DNA of 64,000 bases, taken from Melioribacteraceae bacterium (GTDB lineage: Bacteria; Bacteroidota; Ignavibacteria; Ignavibacteriales; Melioribacteraceae). The notes under the pieces are model-generated. The model had not been told where the DNA came from, made no database searches, and saw only the letters and a program-made list of their open reading frames with translations. Made by a program: the position numbers and the translations under genes. Below, in pieces: positions 15,941 through 24,468 of the stretch. Numbering within the stretch: the first letter of the stretch is position 1; every line of letters begins with the position of its first letter. The DNA is taken from NCBI GenBank assembly GCA_027030245.1, contig JALVFE010000030.1, positions 124,001-188,000 of the forward strand, read 5' to 3'.

Positions 15941-18900
15941 ATGAAGTTTAAAATAATATTCTTAATTTTGGTTCTATTCTTAAGCGGTAATATAATTGCT
16001 CAAGAAAAAGATGAATATGGGAATTACAACCTCAAAACCCTCTCGGAAGAAGATGCGATGAGAATTTTCGGCGAGAATTACGCTCCGAAGATTTTCAAAA
16101 CCAATGGTGATCCGAGGTTGATCAAAGAATCTATTATTAACGGAAACGCAATTACAACTATTTTGTTCAATTACGGTTCGATTTGTGCACCGAACAGATT
16201 GGGGAACATTGCGGATTTGGTTTGGAACGGATTGGGTTACGGATTTGAGTTCGGACCACTTGCCGCGGCGGAAGTAATAGATGATTCGGGAAAGGTTCAA
16301 CATATAGTTGATGATTCGTTTATACGAACATTTCAGGGTGACTATTCTCCCGACGGAACACTCAAATGGGGATGGCTGCCGAAGGACGGTTACGTCGATC
16401 CCGATCAAAACGAAATTGCACGGTTGAGTATTGGCGACAGTGATGGAGACGGTAAACCGGATTCTTGGCCAGACCGTTGGTATTCGCCCGGTGCGGGTAA
16501 ATATTTATGGCCCGCTTTCCTCGGCGATCAAGCTACCGCTCCCGACGAAGAAGTTTTTTATGTTGTCGACGATTATACAAATGCCGAATTCCCTTATACT
16601 CCTTTCCCAAGCGATACGAGTAAAAAAGGATTGGGATTGGATATGGAAGTTCGTATCATACAATTTAATAACCCTCTCGCCGAAGACATAATGTTTTTGG
16701 TATATCAGATTACTAACGCAAGTGAAAAACGAATCGAAAAATCTTATTTCGGAATGCACGGCGATCCTCATGTCGGCGGTCCCGCAGATTACGGCGACGA
16801 TTTAGCAGGATTTATTGATCCTTTCGGAAATTCTTTACAAGGTACAAATTTCCCTCAACGTTCGAGGAACATGGTATATTCCTGGGACGGCGACGGAAGG
16901 GGAATGGGCGGTAGAACCACCGGTTATTTCGGTTGGAAATTTTTGGAATCGCCTTCTAATGCTACAGATGCGTTCGATAACGATGATGACGGTATTACCG
17001 ATGAAACTCCGGAAAACAGCGCCGGTAATTTTATAGACGGCGTAAGTATTCCGTTAACTCAAGGAATTTCGGACGTGGCTAAATATACCGCCGTATTCGG
17101 CGCGCCCAAACCGAGATTTGAAGGCGACGAAGATGGGGATTGGAATCCCGATAAAGACGATGTTGGTATAGACGGAATCGGGCCCGATTCTCCGAACTAT
17201 CCTGGTCCCGATTTCGGTGAAGGCGACGGCGTGCCTTCGCAAGCTTGGTATTTGGATACCGACGGCAACGGAGATTACGATGAAGGCGAACCTCTTTCCG
17301 AGGTGAGATTAACCGGATATAAATGGGCAGGCTCCGAACCGAATTTCGGGCTGAGAGACATTTCCGAATCGGATCAGATAGGTCTAAGCAGTTTCCATGC
17401 GGCAGTTTACACAAATTCCGATCCGAATGTGCCAAGAAATGATCCGTTGATGTGGGAGTGGTTATCCGCCGATACGATCGATGCTTCCCAAGAATTGCTT
17501 AGCAGTCCCGGCGATAACGTATTTAACTTCGGTACGGGTCCGTTAAGTTTGGATATCGGTGAAACCCAAAGATTCTCAATGTGTATTTTATTCGGTACCG
17601 ATTTGAATGACTTGGTTTTGAATGCGGAAACCTCCACCAGAATTTTGGAAGCAGATTACAGATTTGCGCAACCTCCCGCAAAACCTATAGTTCGCGCAGT
17701 GCCTGGAGACGGACGCGTTACTTTGTATTGGGATACGCGGGCAGAAGAATCCGTTGATCCGTTAAGCGGTAAAAAAGATTTTCAAGGATACAAAATTTAC
17801 AGAAGCCGCGACTATACATTTTCTGATGTATTTACTATTACAGACGGAAGAGGAAATCCGTTTTTGGGTAAACCTTTAGCCCAATTCGATTTGATTGATT
17901 CGCTCAAAGGTTATCATCCGGTTGAATATGCCGGAAGAGCGGTTAAATATTACGTTGGCGATAATACCGGCTTGGTTCACAAATATGTTGACAGCACGGT
18001 AACAAACGGAATTAATTATTATTACGCAGTTGTTGCATACGACGGCGGAACCGATGAAATTCCTCCGTCTGAAAACAAAGCCGTAATTTTAAGAGACCCT
18101 ATCACAGGTGAATTAACTTTCGATCCGAATACCGTGCAAGTTACTCCTGGTCCGTTGGGCGCGGGTGTCGAAAAAGCTGAAGCCGGTGTTAACGGTCAAC
18201 CCATACCGGCGGAATGGGTTAACTCTACTGGCGAAATCAATATAGAAGTTCTTGAAGATTTGGAAGTAAAAGAAAAATTGTATTCGATAGATTTCCTTGA
18301 ACCCGAACTCTACAATGTTCTCGATTCAACAGGCGTTACGGATGAAATAACTTCAAAAGATACGGTGTTTGTTGATCTCAGCAAGAAAAATATCCAACTC
18401 GAAAGCGTTCAAGTTTTCGATGCGGGAAATAATCTTGTTGATCCTTCAAAGTATTTTGTAAATCCTGGCTTTGGAAAAATTCGCGGAACATCTTCCGGTT
18501 CTTTCCCTGCCGGAGAAAAATTCACGGTTAAATACCGTTATTATCCGGTTTACCAAAGTACATTGGTGAACAGTGAAGACGGTAATCCGGCGTTCGACGG
18601 ATTAAAAGTGTATGTTCAAAAAGATGAACTGGCGCTTGACGTGGAAAATTCAGGCTGGGCACCCACGGCAGACGTGAATGTCCGCGATTCGTTGCAATAC
18701 GATCCGAACGGAAATTATCCGGGTTCACCCAAAACGCTTTACAGAGCCGATTGGGAAGTCCGTTGGAACGATCTCGATACTTTAGCTGACGGATCTTGGG
18801 CTAACGTCGGTTCGAGAGCTTGGGCTCCGCTTACGGGCTTGAGCGACACTGTTGATTGTCCTTTCGTTATTTGGAATATTACCGAAGATGTACCGGCTAA

Positions 18901-19477
18901 TTTCTTTGTCGTGGAACAAAAAGATACTAAAGGTAACGGAAGATGGGATTGGGGCGACGGAATCATTCTCCGTGCAACGAATGCCGGTCCAACGGAAAGT
19001 TCTTACTATCTCGAATTTTCATTGCCGAGCGATTCGAACGTGACGCCCAAGTTACCAAAAGCCGGTGATGTTTATACGGTCAGAACGAGAAAGCCGTTCT
19101 TGAAAGGAGATAAATATACATTCGAAACAAAACCGGTTAAATTCAGCGGTGCCAAAGCAAAACCGCAGCTCGAAAATGTTTATGTTGTGCCGAATCCTTA
19201 TGTGGCATACAGTATTGCAGAAGAACCCGGAAGATCGGCTGATAAACGGGGCGATAAAGTAATCCAATTCAGAAATTTACCGCCTACGTGTACAATCAGA
19301 ATTTATACAATAACCGGGGAATTGGTTCAAACTATAGAAAAAGACGATATGTCGAACATGGCAACATGGGATTTGTTATCGTTTGAAGGTCAACGGGTTG
19401 CTTACGGCGTTTATATTTATCACGTCGATGCGCCAGGAGTTGGAGAAAAAATCGGAAGATTTGCACTAATTAAGTAA
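15941..19477 (+). CDS. Giant exported protein with FN3-like and type IX-like C-terminal sorting domains
   Basis: The 1178-residue protein has a signal peptide (MKFKIIFLILVLFLSGN, cut near IIAQ). Several Asp-rich calcium-binding-like loops follow (GDSDGDGKPDSW, DGDGRGMGG, FDNDDDGITDETPEN). A fibronectin-III-like stretch lies near 585-700 (RAVPGDGRVTLYWDTRAEE). The C-terminal domain begins at VVPNPYV and contains IRIYTITGELVQTI and GVYIYHVDAPG, the layout of type A sorting or FlgD-like domains used by type IX secretion. It is likely cell-surface or secreted. The sandwich between a TonB receptor and a PorV/PorQ protein supports that route. Function unknown. Confidence 0.8.
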   Translation: MKFKIIFLILVLFLSGNIIAQEKDEYGNYNLKTLSEEDAMRIFGENYAPKIFKTNGDPRLIKESIINGNAITTILFNYGSICAPNRLGNIADLVWNGLGYGFEFGPLAAAEVIDDSGKVQHIVDDSFIRTFQGDYSPDGTLKWGWLPKDGYVDPDQNEIARLSIGDSDGDGKPDSWPDRWYSPGAGKYLWPAFLGDQATAPDEEVFYVVDDYTNAEFPYTPFPSDTSKKGLGLDMEVRIIQFNNPLAEDIMFLVYQITNASEKRIEKSYFGMHGDPHVGGPADYGDDLAGFIDPFGNSLQGTNFPQRSRNMVYSWDGDGRGMGGRTTGYFGWKFLESPSNATDAFDNDDDGITDETPENSAGNFIDGVSIPLTQGISDVAKYTAVFGAPKPRFEGDEDGDWNPDKDDVGIDGIGPDSPNYPGPDFGEGDGVPSQAWYLDTDGNGDYDEGEPLSEVRLTGYKWAGSEPNFGLRDISESDQIGLSSFHAAVYTNSDPNVPRNDPLMWEWLSADTIDASQELLSSPGDNVFNFGTGPLSLDIGETQRFSMCILFGTDLNDLVLNAETSTRILEADYRFAQPPAKPIVRAVPGDGRVTLYWDTRAEESVDPLSGKKDFQGYKIYRSRDYTFSDVFTITDGRGNPFLGKPLAQFDLIDSLKGYHPVEYAGRAVKYYVGDNTGLVHKYVDSTVTNGINYYYAVVAYDGGTDEIPPSENKAVILRDPITGELTFDPNTVQVTPGPLGAGVEKAEAGVNGQPIPAEWVNSTGEINIEVLEDLEVKEKLYSIDFLEPELYNVLDSTGVTDEITSKDTVFVDLSKKNIQLESVQVFDAGNNLVDPSKYFVNPGFGKIRGTSSGSFPAGEKFTVKYRYYPVYQSTLVNSEDGNPAFDGLKVYVQKDELALDVENSGWAPTADVNVRDSLQYDPNGNYPGSPKTLYRADWEVRWNDLDTLADGSWANVGSRAWAPLTGLSDTVDCPFVIWNITEDVPANFFVVEQKDTKGNGRWDWGDGIILRATNAGPTESSYYLEFSLPSDSNVTPKLPKAGDVYTVRTRKPFLKGDKYTFETKPVKFSGAKAKPQLENVYVVPNPYVAYSIAEEPGRSADKRGDKVIQFRNLPPTCTIRIYTITGELVQTIEKDDMSNMATWDLLSFEGQRVAYGVYIYHVDAPGVGEKIGRFALIK

Positions 19478-19520
19478 TAGAATCAAATAGATTCTGTTTA
19501 TTTATCGGAGGAATAATTTT

Positions 19521-20558
19521 ATGAAAAAGACATTCATTAATTTGATTGTAATAATTTTGGTTTCCGGAATGTTTGTAACATCCGAAGCGCAATTGTTCAG
19601 AAGTACTTCGAAAGTTGGAACTACAGCGGGACAGTTCTTGAAAATCGGAGCGGGAGCAAGGGCAATAGCCATGGGCGGCGCTTATGCCGGATTCGGAACC
19701 GATATATATTCGTTGTATTGGAATCCCGCCGGAATAGCTAATAATATGAATGCATCGGAAGTTACGTTTAATCATGCCGATTGGCTTGCCGATATGCGTT
19801 ATGATTTTGCGGGCGTTGCGACAAGGATTGAAGGACTCGGAACAATCTCCGGAACTTTAACAAATTTCAGCGTACCCGAAGATAAAGTAAGAACATTCGA
19901 AAACCCCGAAGGCGACGGAAGGGTTTGGGACGCGAGTTCCCTTGCTATCGGCGTCGGTTATGCGCGTCAACTTACCGACAGATTTTCAATCGGTTTTAAT
20001 TTTAAATATATCCGGGAAAGCATTTGGAATACCAGCGCTTCGGGATTTGCGATTGACGTCGGTACGCTTTATCGTACGCCTTTTAACGATTTGATGATCG
20101 GAGCCGCAATCACTAACTTCGGCTCGAAAATGCAATTGGACGGAAGGGATATACTTTTCAACGACGACCCGAACGATAACCCTGATACCGGACCGAACAA
20201 CATTCCCGCAAAATACAGAATGAATTCTTTCGATTTGCCGTTAACGTTCAGAATCGGTTTGGCAATGGATGTTGTTAGGGACAGATTTATAAGAATTACC
20301 GCGGCGGTTGATGCAAACCATCCGAACGATAACAGCGAATACTTGAACAGTGGTCTTGAATTCGCTTACGACGAAATGGTGTTTATCCGCGTCGGTTATA
20401 AATCTTTGTTCTTAAATAATTCGGAACAAGGTATAACCCTTGGCGGTGGATTAAAATATAAATTCAACGATAATTTGGGCGTTTACATTAATTACGGTTA
20501 TGCCGATTACGGCAGATTGGAAAACGTTCAGTTTTTCGATTTAGGATTAATATTTTAA
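19521..20558 (+). CDS. PorV/PorQ family outer-membrane protein
   Basis: The 345-residue protein has a signal peptide (to about residue 24) followed by the hallmark segment FLKIGAGARAIAMGGAYAG and IYSLYWNPAGIA, then alternating beta-strands ending in VQFFDLGLIF. PorV and PorQ are FadL-like barrels; PorV shuttles type IX cargo to the attachment complex. A shuttle role for the giant protein upstream is likely by context but not proven. A ribosome site GGAGG precedes ATG 19521. A strong hairpin terminator follows at 20581-20609, closing a three-gene operon. Confidence 0.85.
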   Translation: MKKTFINLIVIILVSGMFVTSEAQLFRSTSKVGTTAGQFLKIGAGARAIAMGGAYAGFGTDIYSLYWNPAGIANNMNASEVTFNHADWLADMRYDFAGVATRIEGLGTISGTLTNFSVPEDKVRTFENPEGDGRVWDASSLAIGVGYARQLTDRFSIGFNFKYIRESIWNTSASGFAIDVGTLYRTPFNDLMIGAAITNFGSKMQLDGRDILFNDDPNDNPDTGPNNIPAKYRMNSFDLPLTFRIGLAMDVVRDRFIRITAAVDANHPNDNSEYLNSGLEFAYDEMVFIRVGYKSLFLNNSEQGITLGGGLKYKFNDNLGVYINYGYADYGRLENVQFFDLGLIF

Positions 20559-20580
20559 TATTCTAAATAAATAAATTTGA

Positions 20581-20609
20581 AAAAAAGGAGCATCCGCGCT
20601 CCTTTTTTT
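20581..20609 (+). terminator. Rho-independent terminator after the PorV/PorQ gene
   Basis: The stem GGAGC (20587-20591) pairs with GCTCC (20598-20602) and is flanked by A6 and followed by T7. It lies 22 bases after the stop. Confidence 0.8.
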
Positions 20610-20626
20610 ATGATTGGAAATATAAT

Positions 20627-21349
20627 ATGGATATTAAAGAAAAGAATAAACTTATCAGAAAAGTTAATTCTCTTTTGTTGAAAAAATTCGGTAAGCCTTA
20701 CAGAAATGAAAAATTACCCGATCCGGTTGATTTATTGATTGCAACAATACTTTCGCAAAATACAAACGACAACAATTCTTACAAAGCATATCAAAATTTG
20801 AAGAAGAAATTTCCGGATTGGAAAATGCTGCTCGGCGTTTCAGCTTCCGAAATAGAAAAGGAAATTAAAATTGCCGGTTTGGGAAAACAAAAATCGAATG
20901 CAATTAAGAATTTTATCGAATCGTTGTATAAAGAAAATAAAAGCTTAAAATTGGATACGTTAAAAAACAAGGAAAACATTTCCGCAATAAAAAAACTTAC
21001 GGAATACAAAGGAATCGGAGTTAAAACGGCAAGCTGTGTTTTACTTTTTGCATTCGATAAAGATGTTTGTCCCGTTGATACACATGTTCACCGCACAGTT
21101 AACAGATTAGGCATTGTGCAAGCATCCACTCCGGATAAAACATTTTTTCTTTTGAACGAAAAATTCCCGGAAGGAATTGCTCATTCGTTTCATACCAATT
21201 TGATAAGGCTCGGAAGGGAAATATGCAAACCTAAAAATCCGGCTTGCGGTATTTGTCCCTTAAACAAAATTTGCAAATACGAAGAAAAGATTTTCGAAAA
21301 TTCTCGTAAAAATGAAAACCGGAGCTTTATGCTGTTGGATAATGTTTAA
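20627..21349 (+). CDS. nth: Endonuclease III (DNA glycosylase/AP lyase)
   Basis: The 240-residue base-excision-repair enzyme has the helix-hairpin-helix YKGIGVKTASCVLL with the catalytic Lys and the catalytic Asp in VCPVDTHVHR. The C-terminal iron-sulfur cluster has the exact spacing Cys-X6-Cys-X2-Cys-X5-Cys (CKPKNPACGICPLNKIC). It would remove oxidised pyrimidines and nick the abasic site. About 25 residues extend beyond the cluster. The gene is followed after 10-16 bases by a transporter gene. Confidence 0.92.
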   Translation: MDIKEKNKLIRKVNSLLLKKFGKPYRNEKLPDPVDLLIATILSQNTNDNNSYKAYQNLKKKFPDWKMLLGVSASEIEKEIKIAGLGKQKSNAIKNFIESLYKENKSLKLDTLKNKENISAIKKLTEYKGIGVKTASCVLLFAFDKDVCPVDTHVHRTVNRLGIVQASTPDKTFFLLNEKFPEGIAHSFHTNLIRLGREICKPKNPACGICPLNKICKYEEKIFENSRKNENRSFMLLDNV

Positions 21350-21365
21350 TTAAAACGGTTTGAAG

Positions 21366-22229
21366 ATGTGGTTGCTTTTTGCGTTATTAAATCCCGTTGC
21401 GGATGCATTCCGGAGCGTATTTGCCAAAAAGGCGTCAAAAGATTACAAGCCGTTGGTGATAGCATGGGCTAATAATTTTCTGCCAACCATTATTTTTCTG
21501 CCGTTTCTATTTTTTATCGATATCCAAATTAACACTAAGTTTATTTTAGGTTTTACGGGCACATGGTTAATTAACGTTGCGGCAACAATAATTTACATGA
21601 AGGCAATCAGCGAAGGTGAAATATCGGTGGTTATGCCGATGTTAAGCTTTACTCCGGTGTTTTTATTGGTTACAAGTCCTTTGATCGTTGGGGAAATTCC
21701 CAACGGTTACGGAATTGCCGGAGTTTTGCTTGTTGTTTTGGGCTCGTATATTTTACACTCCGAAGGGAAAAATGATTTTCTTGCACCAATCAAATCTATA
21801 ATTACGCAAAAGGGAACCCGTTTAATGCTGCTTGTTGCATTTATGTTTAGCTTTTCTTCCAATTTCGATAAAGTGGCAATTCAAAATTCATCGGTAATGC
21901 AGCATATTGTATTCGCAAACATATTTTTATTTTCTTCCTTTTCGATTATCAATTTAATTAAGAAAAATCATAAGGTTTTCCGGGACGATAATCCCGCTGC
22001 AAGAAAAAATTTATTAATTATAAGTTTGTTTACCGCTTCCATGTTTATATTTCATTTGTTTGCAATTTCGATGACGCTTGTGGTTTATGTAATCGCTCTC
22101 AAACGGCTTTCCGGATTGATTGCTGTAATTCTCGGTAAAATATTTTTTAACGAAGGAAATATACGTAACAGATTAACCGGCGCCGCAATAATGAGCGCGG
22201 GAGTTTTTTTACTTGTATTTTGGGGATGA
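21366..22229 (+). CDS. EamA/DMT-family membrane transporter
   Basis: The protein of about 287 residues has ten predicted transmembrane helices in two EamA-type halves, with the pattern NPVADAFRSVFAKKASKD at the start and GVLLVVLGSYIL closing the first half. DMT proteins move small metabolites across the inner membrane; no substrate can be named. ATG 21366 is preferred over the in-frame TTG six bases upstream. It may be co-transcribed with nth. Confidence 0.8.
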   Translation: MWLLFALLNPVADAFRSVFAKKASKDYKPLVIAWANNFLPTIIFLPFLFFIDIQINTKFILGFTGTWLINVAATIIYMKAISEGEISVVMPMLSFTPVFLLVTSPLIVGEIPNGYGIAGVLLVVLGSYILHSEGKNDFLAPIKSIITQKGTRLMLLVAFMFSFSSNFDKVAIQNSSVMQHIVFANIFLFSSFSIINLIKKNHKVFRDDNPAARKNLLIISLFTASMFIFHLFAISMTLVVYVIALKRLSGLIAVILGKIFFNEGNIRNRLTGAAIMSAGVFLLVFWG

Positions 22230-22362
22230 CCGCAATATTGAATTAACTTTTGATTGTTTACCAATCTATTAGCTCAAAATTTAGTAAATTGCGAACTGCC
22301 TTTTCTTTTAATCTAATTTGTAACTATATTTGCAATAAATTTAAATAAATTGGACATTTTGT

Positions 22363-23766
22363 ATGAATAAAAAATACGATATCGTGGTTTTGGGCGGAGG
22401 ACCCGGCGGGTACGTGGCTGCAATACGTTCCGCTCAACTCGGTTTTAAAACCGCCCTGGTAGAAAAAGATAATCTCGGCGGAATTTGTTTGAATTGGGGA
22501 TGCATTCCAACAAAGGCATTGCTTAAAAGCGCCGAACTTTATGATATGATGAAAAATCATTCCGGCGATTTCGGGATAACGGTTGAAGGATTGTCGTTCG
22601 ATTTCAACAAAATTATTAAAAGAAGCAGAAACGTTTCGAAAAGGGTTACAAAAGGCGTAGAATATTTGATGCGGAAAAATAAAATCGATGTAATAAAAGG
22701 TTTCGGTAAAATTAATACATCGCAAAGTTTGGTTATAAGTAATGAAAACGGTGAAGAAACCGGGGAAGTGGAATTCGAAAGGCTAATAATTTCAACCGGT
22801 GCCAGACCAAGACAATTAGACATCATTCCAATCGACCGGGAAAAAATAATAACGAGTAAAGAAGCGATGACGTTAAATGAATTACCAGGTGAGATGATAA
22901 TTATCGGTGCCGGGGCAATCGGCGTGGAGTTCGCTTATTTTTATAATGTGCTCGGCACGAAAGTCACTATCGTGGAAATGCTGGATAACATTGTTCCGCT
23001 CGAGGATAAAGAAGTTTCTCAAGCGCTCGCAAACAGTTTCAAAAAAAGGGGAATTAACATATTCACATCCACAAAAGTTTTGAAAGCCGGGAAAAAAGGT
23101 AAAAAGGTTTTTGTTGAAATCGAAAGCCTGGAAGGAAAGCAAAAGCTAACGGGCGATATTGTCCTTTCCGCAATCGGGGTAACGGGTAATACGGAAAATA
23201 TCGGATTGGAAAAAGTAGGCGTGGAAACGGAGAAAGGATTTATTAAAGTAAACAAAGAAACGTTCGAAACTAATGTAAAAAATATTTTTGCTATCGGCGA
23301 TGTAATCGGTCCGCCTTTACTTGCTCATGTGGCTTCTGCCGAAGGAATTCATTGCGTTGAAAAAATTAAAGGGATGAATATCCCCGGAATAAATTACGAT
23401 TCAATTCCCGCTTGCACTTATACTCATCCGCAAGTGGCAAGCATTGGATTGACCGAAGACGAAGCGACTCGGCAAGGATATAAAATCAAGGTGGGGAAAT
23501 TTCCTTATTCGGCAAGCGGAAAAGCAACTGCGGCGGGCGACCGCGAAGGATTTGTAAAATTGATCTTCGATGAAAAATACGGCGAATTACTCGGCGCGCA
23601 TATTATCGGATCGGAAGCAACCGAATTGATTGCCGAACTCGGAATAGCTAAGGAATTGGAAGCGGATTACGAATCCATACTTAAAACGGTTCACGCTCAT
23701 CCCACTCTTTCCGAAATGATTATGGAAGCTGCCGGAAATGCGTATGGCGAATCTATCCACATATAG
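22363..23766 (+). CDS. lpdA: Dihydrolipoyl dehydrogenase (E3)
   Basis: The 467-residue flavoprotein reoxidises dihydrolipoamide on E2 with NAD. It shows the FAD loop VVLGGGPGGYVAA, the redox disulfide in GGICLNWGCIPTK (Cys42, Cys47), an NAD-binding GAGAIGVEFA, a second FAD motif IFAIGDV, and the catalytic dyad HAHPTLSE near the C-terminus. It heads a cluster with lipB, E1 and E2, all needed for one lipoate-dependent 2-oxoacid dehydrogenase. The 3' end overlaps lipB by 23-29 bases, which suggests coupled translation. Confidence 0.95.
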   Translation: MNKKYDIVVLGGGPGGYVAAIRSAQLGFKTALVEKDNLGGICLNWGCIPTKALLKSAELYDMMKNHSGDFGITVEGLSFDFNKIIKRSRNVSKRVTKGVEYLMRKNKIDVIKGFGKINTSQSLVISNENGEETGEVEFERLIISTGARPRQLDIIPIDREKIITSKEAMTLNELPGEMIIIGAGAIGVEFAYFYNVLGTKVTIVEMLDNIVPLEDKEVSQALANSFKKRGINIFTSTKVLKAGKKGKKVFVEIESLEGKQKLTGDIVLSAIGVTGNTENIGLEKVGVETEKGFIKVNKETFETNVKNIFAIGDVIGPPLLAHVASAEGIHCVEKIKGMNIPGINYDSIPACTYTHPQVASIGLTEDEATRQGYKIKVGKFPYSASGKATAAGDREGFVKLIFDEKYGELLGAHIIGSEATELIAELGIAKELEADYESILKTVHAHPTLSEMIMEAAGNAYGESIHI

Positions 23767-24442
23767 AAAATTGATTGTTAGCGACCTGGGTTTGATTGAT
23801 TACAAAACTGCGTGGGATTTACAAACCTTGCTGTTCGAAGAAAGGCAATCCGCAGATAAAGACGATATACTTTTATTGTTGGAACATCCGCATACTTATA
23901 CTTTAGGCAAAACTGCCGATAGAAAAAACTTGTTGGGCGACGAAAAATTTTTGAAGCAAAGAAATATTGCGGTTTACGATATCGATAGAGGCGGCGATAT
24001 TACTTATCACGGACCGGGGCAAATCGTCGGTTATCCGATTTTGAATTTGGCTAAGTGGAAAAAAGATACGCACAAATATCTGCGCGGTTTGGAAGAAGTA
24101 ATTATTCAAGTTTGCGCCTATTACGGTTTGAAGTGCGGAAGAAAAGAGAAATATACCGGTGTGTGGATTGATGACAGAAAAATTTGCGCAATCGGTATCA
24201 AAGTTAAAAATTGGATTACCATGCACGGCTTTGCGTTTAACGTTAATACCGATCTTGAATTGTTCAATGGAATAATTCCGTGCGGGATAAAAAATAAATC
24301 GGTAACTTCACTGCAAGCGGAACTTGGGGAAGAAGTAAACATGACTGAAGTTAAAAAAAAGATAACGGAAAAATTCAAAGATTATTTCGGATACACGAAG
24401 ATTAAAGAAACAAATATTTTAAGTGAAAAATTAGAAATTTAA
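23738..24442 (+). CDS. lipB: Octanoyl-[acyl-carrier-protein]:protein N-octanoyltransferase
   Basis: The 234-residue LipB moves octanoate from acyl carrier protein to lipoyl domains as the first step of lipoate synthesis. Motifs are present: RGGDITYHGPGQIVGYPI at about 84-101, GIKV with catalytic Lys155, and IIPCGI with catalytic Cys182. Two ATG codons, at 23738 and 23744, lie inside the lpdA end; either gives an overlap. Location between E3 and E1 matches its role in charging the E2 lipoyl domains encoded next. Confidence 0.93.
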   Translation: MRMANLSTYRKLIVSDLGLIDYKTAWDLQTLLFEERQSADKDDILLLLEHPHTYTLGKTADRKNLLGDEKFLKQRNIAVYDIDRGGDITYHGPGQIVGYPILNLAKWKKDTHKYLRGLEEVIIQVCAYYGLKCGRKEKYTGVWIDDRKICAIGIKVKNWITMHGFAFNVNTDLELFNGIIPCGIKNKSVTSLQAELGEEVNMTEVKKKITEKFKDYFGYTKIKETNILSEKLEI

Positions 24443-24468
24443 GTATAATAATATCAAAGGAATTAACA

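Noticed and set aside
15980-19267. Many long antisense frames under the giant exported protein
   Set aside because: They are shadows caused by codon bias of the plus-strand gene; none has a family pattern or ribosome site.
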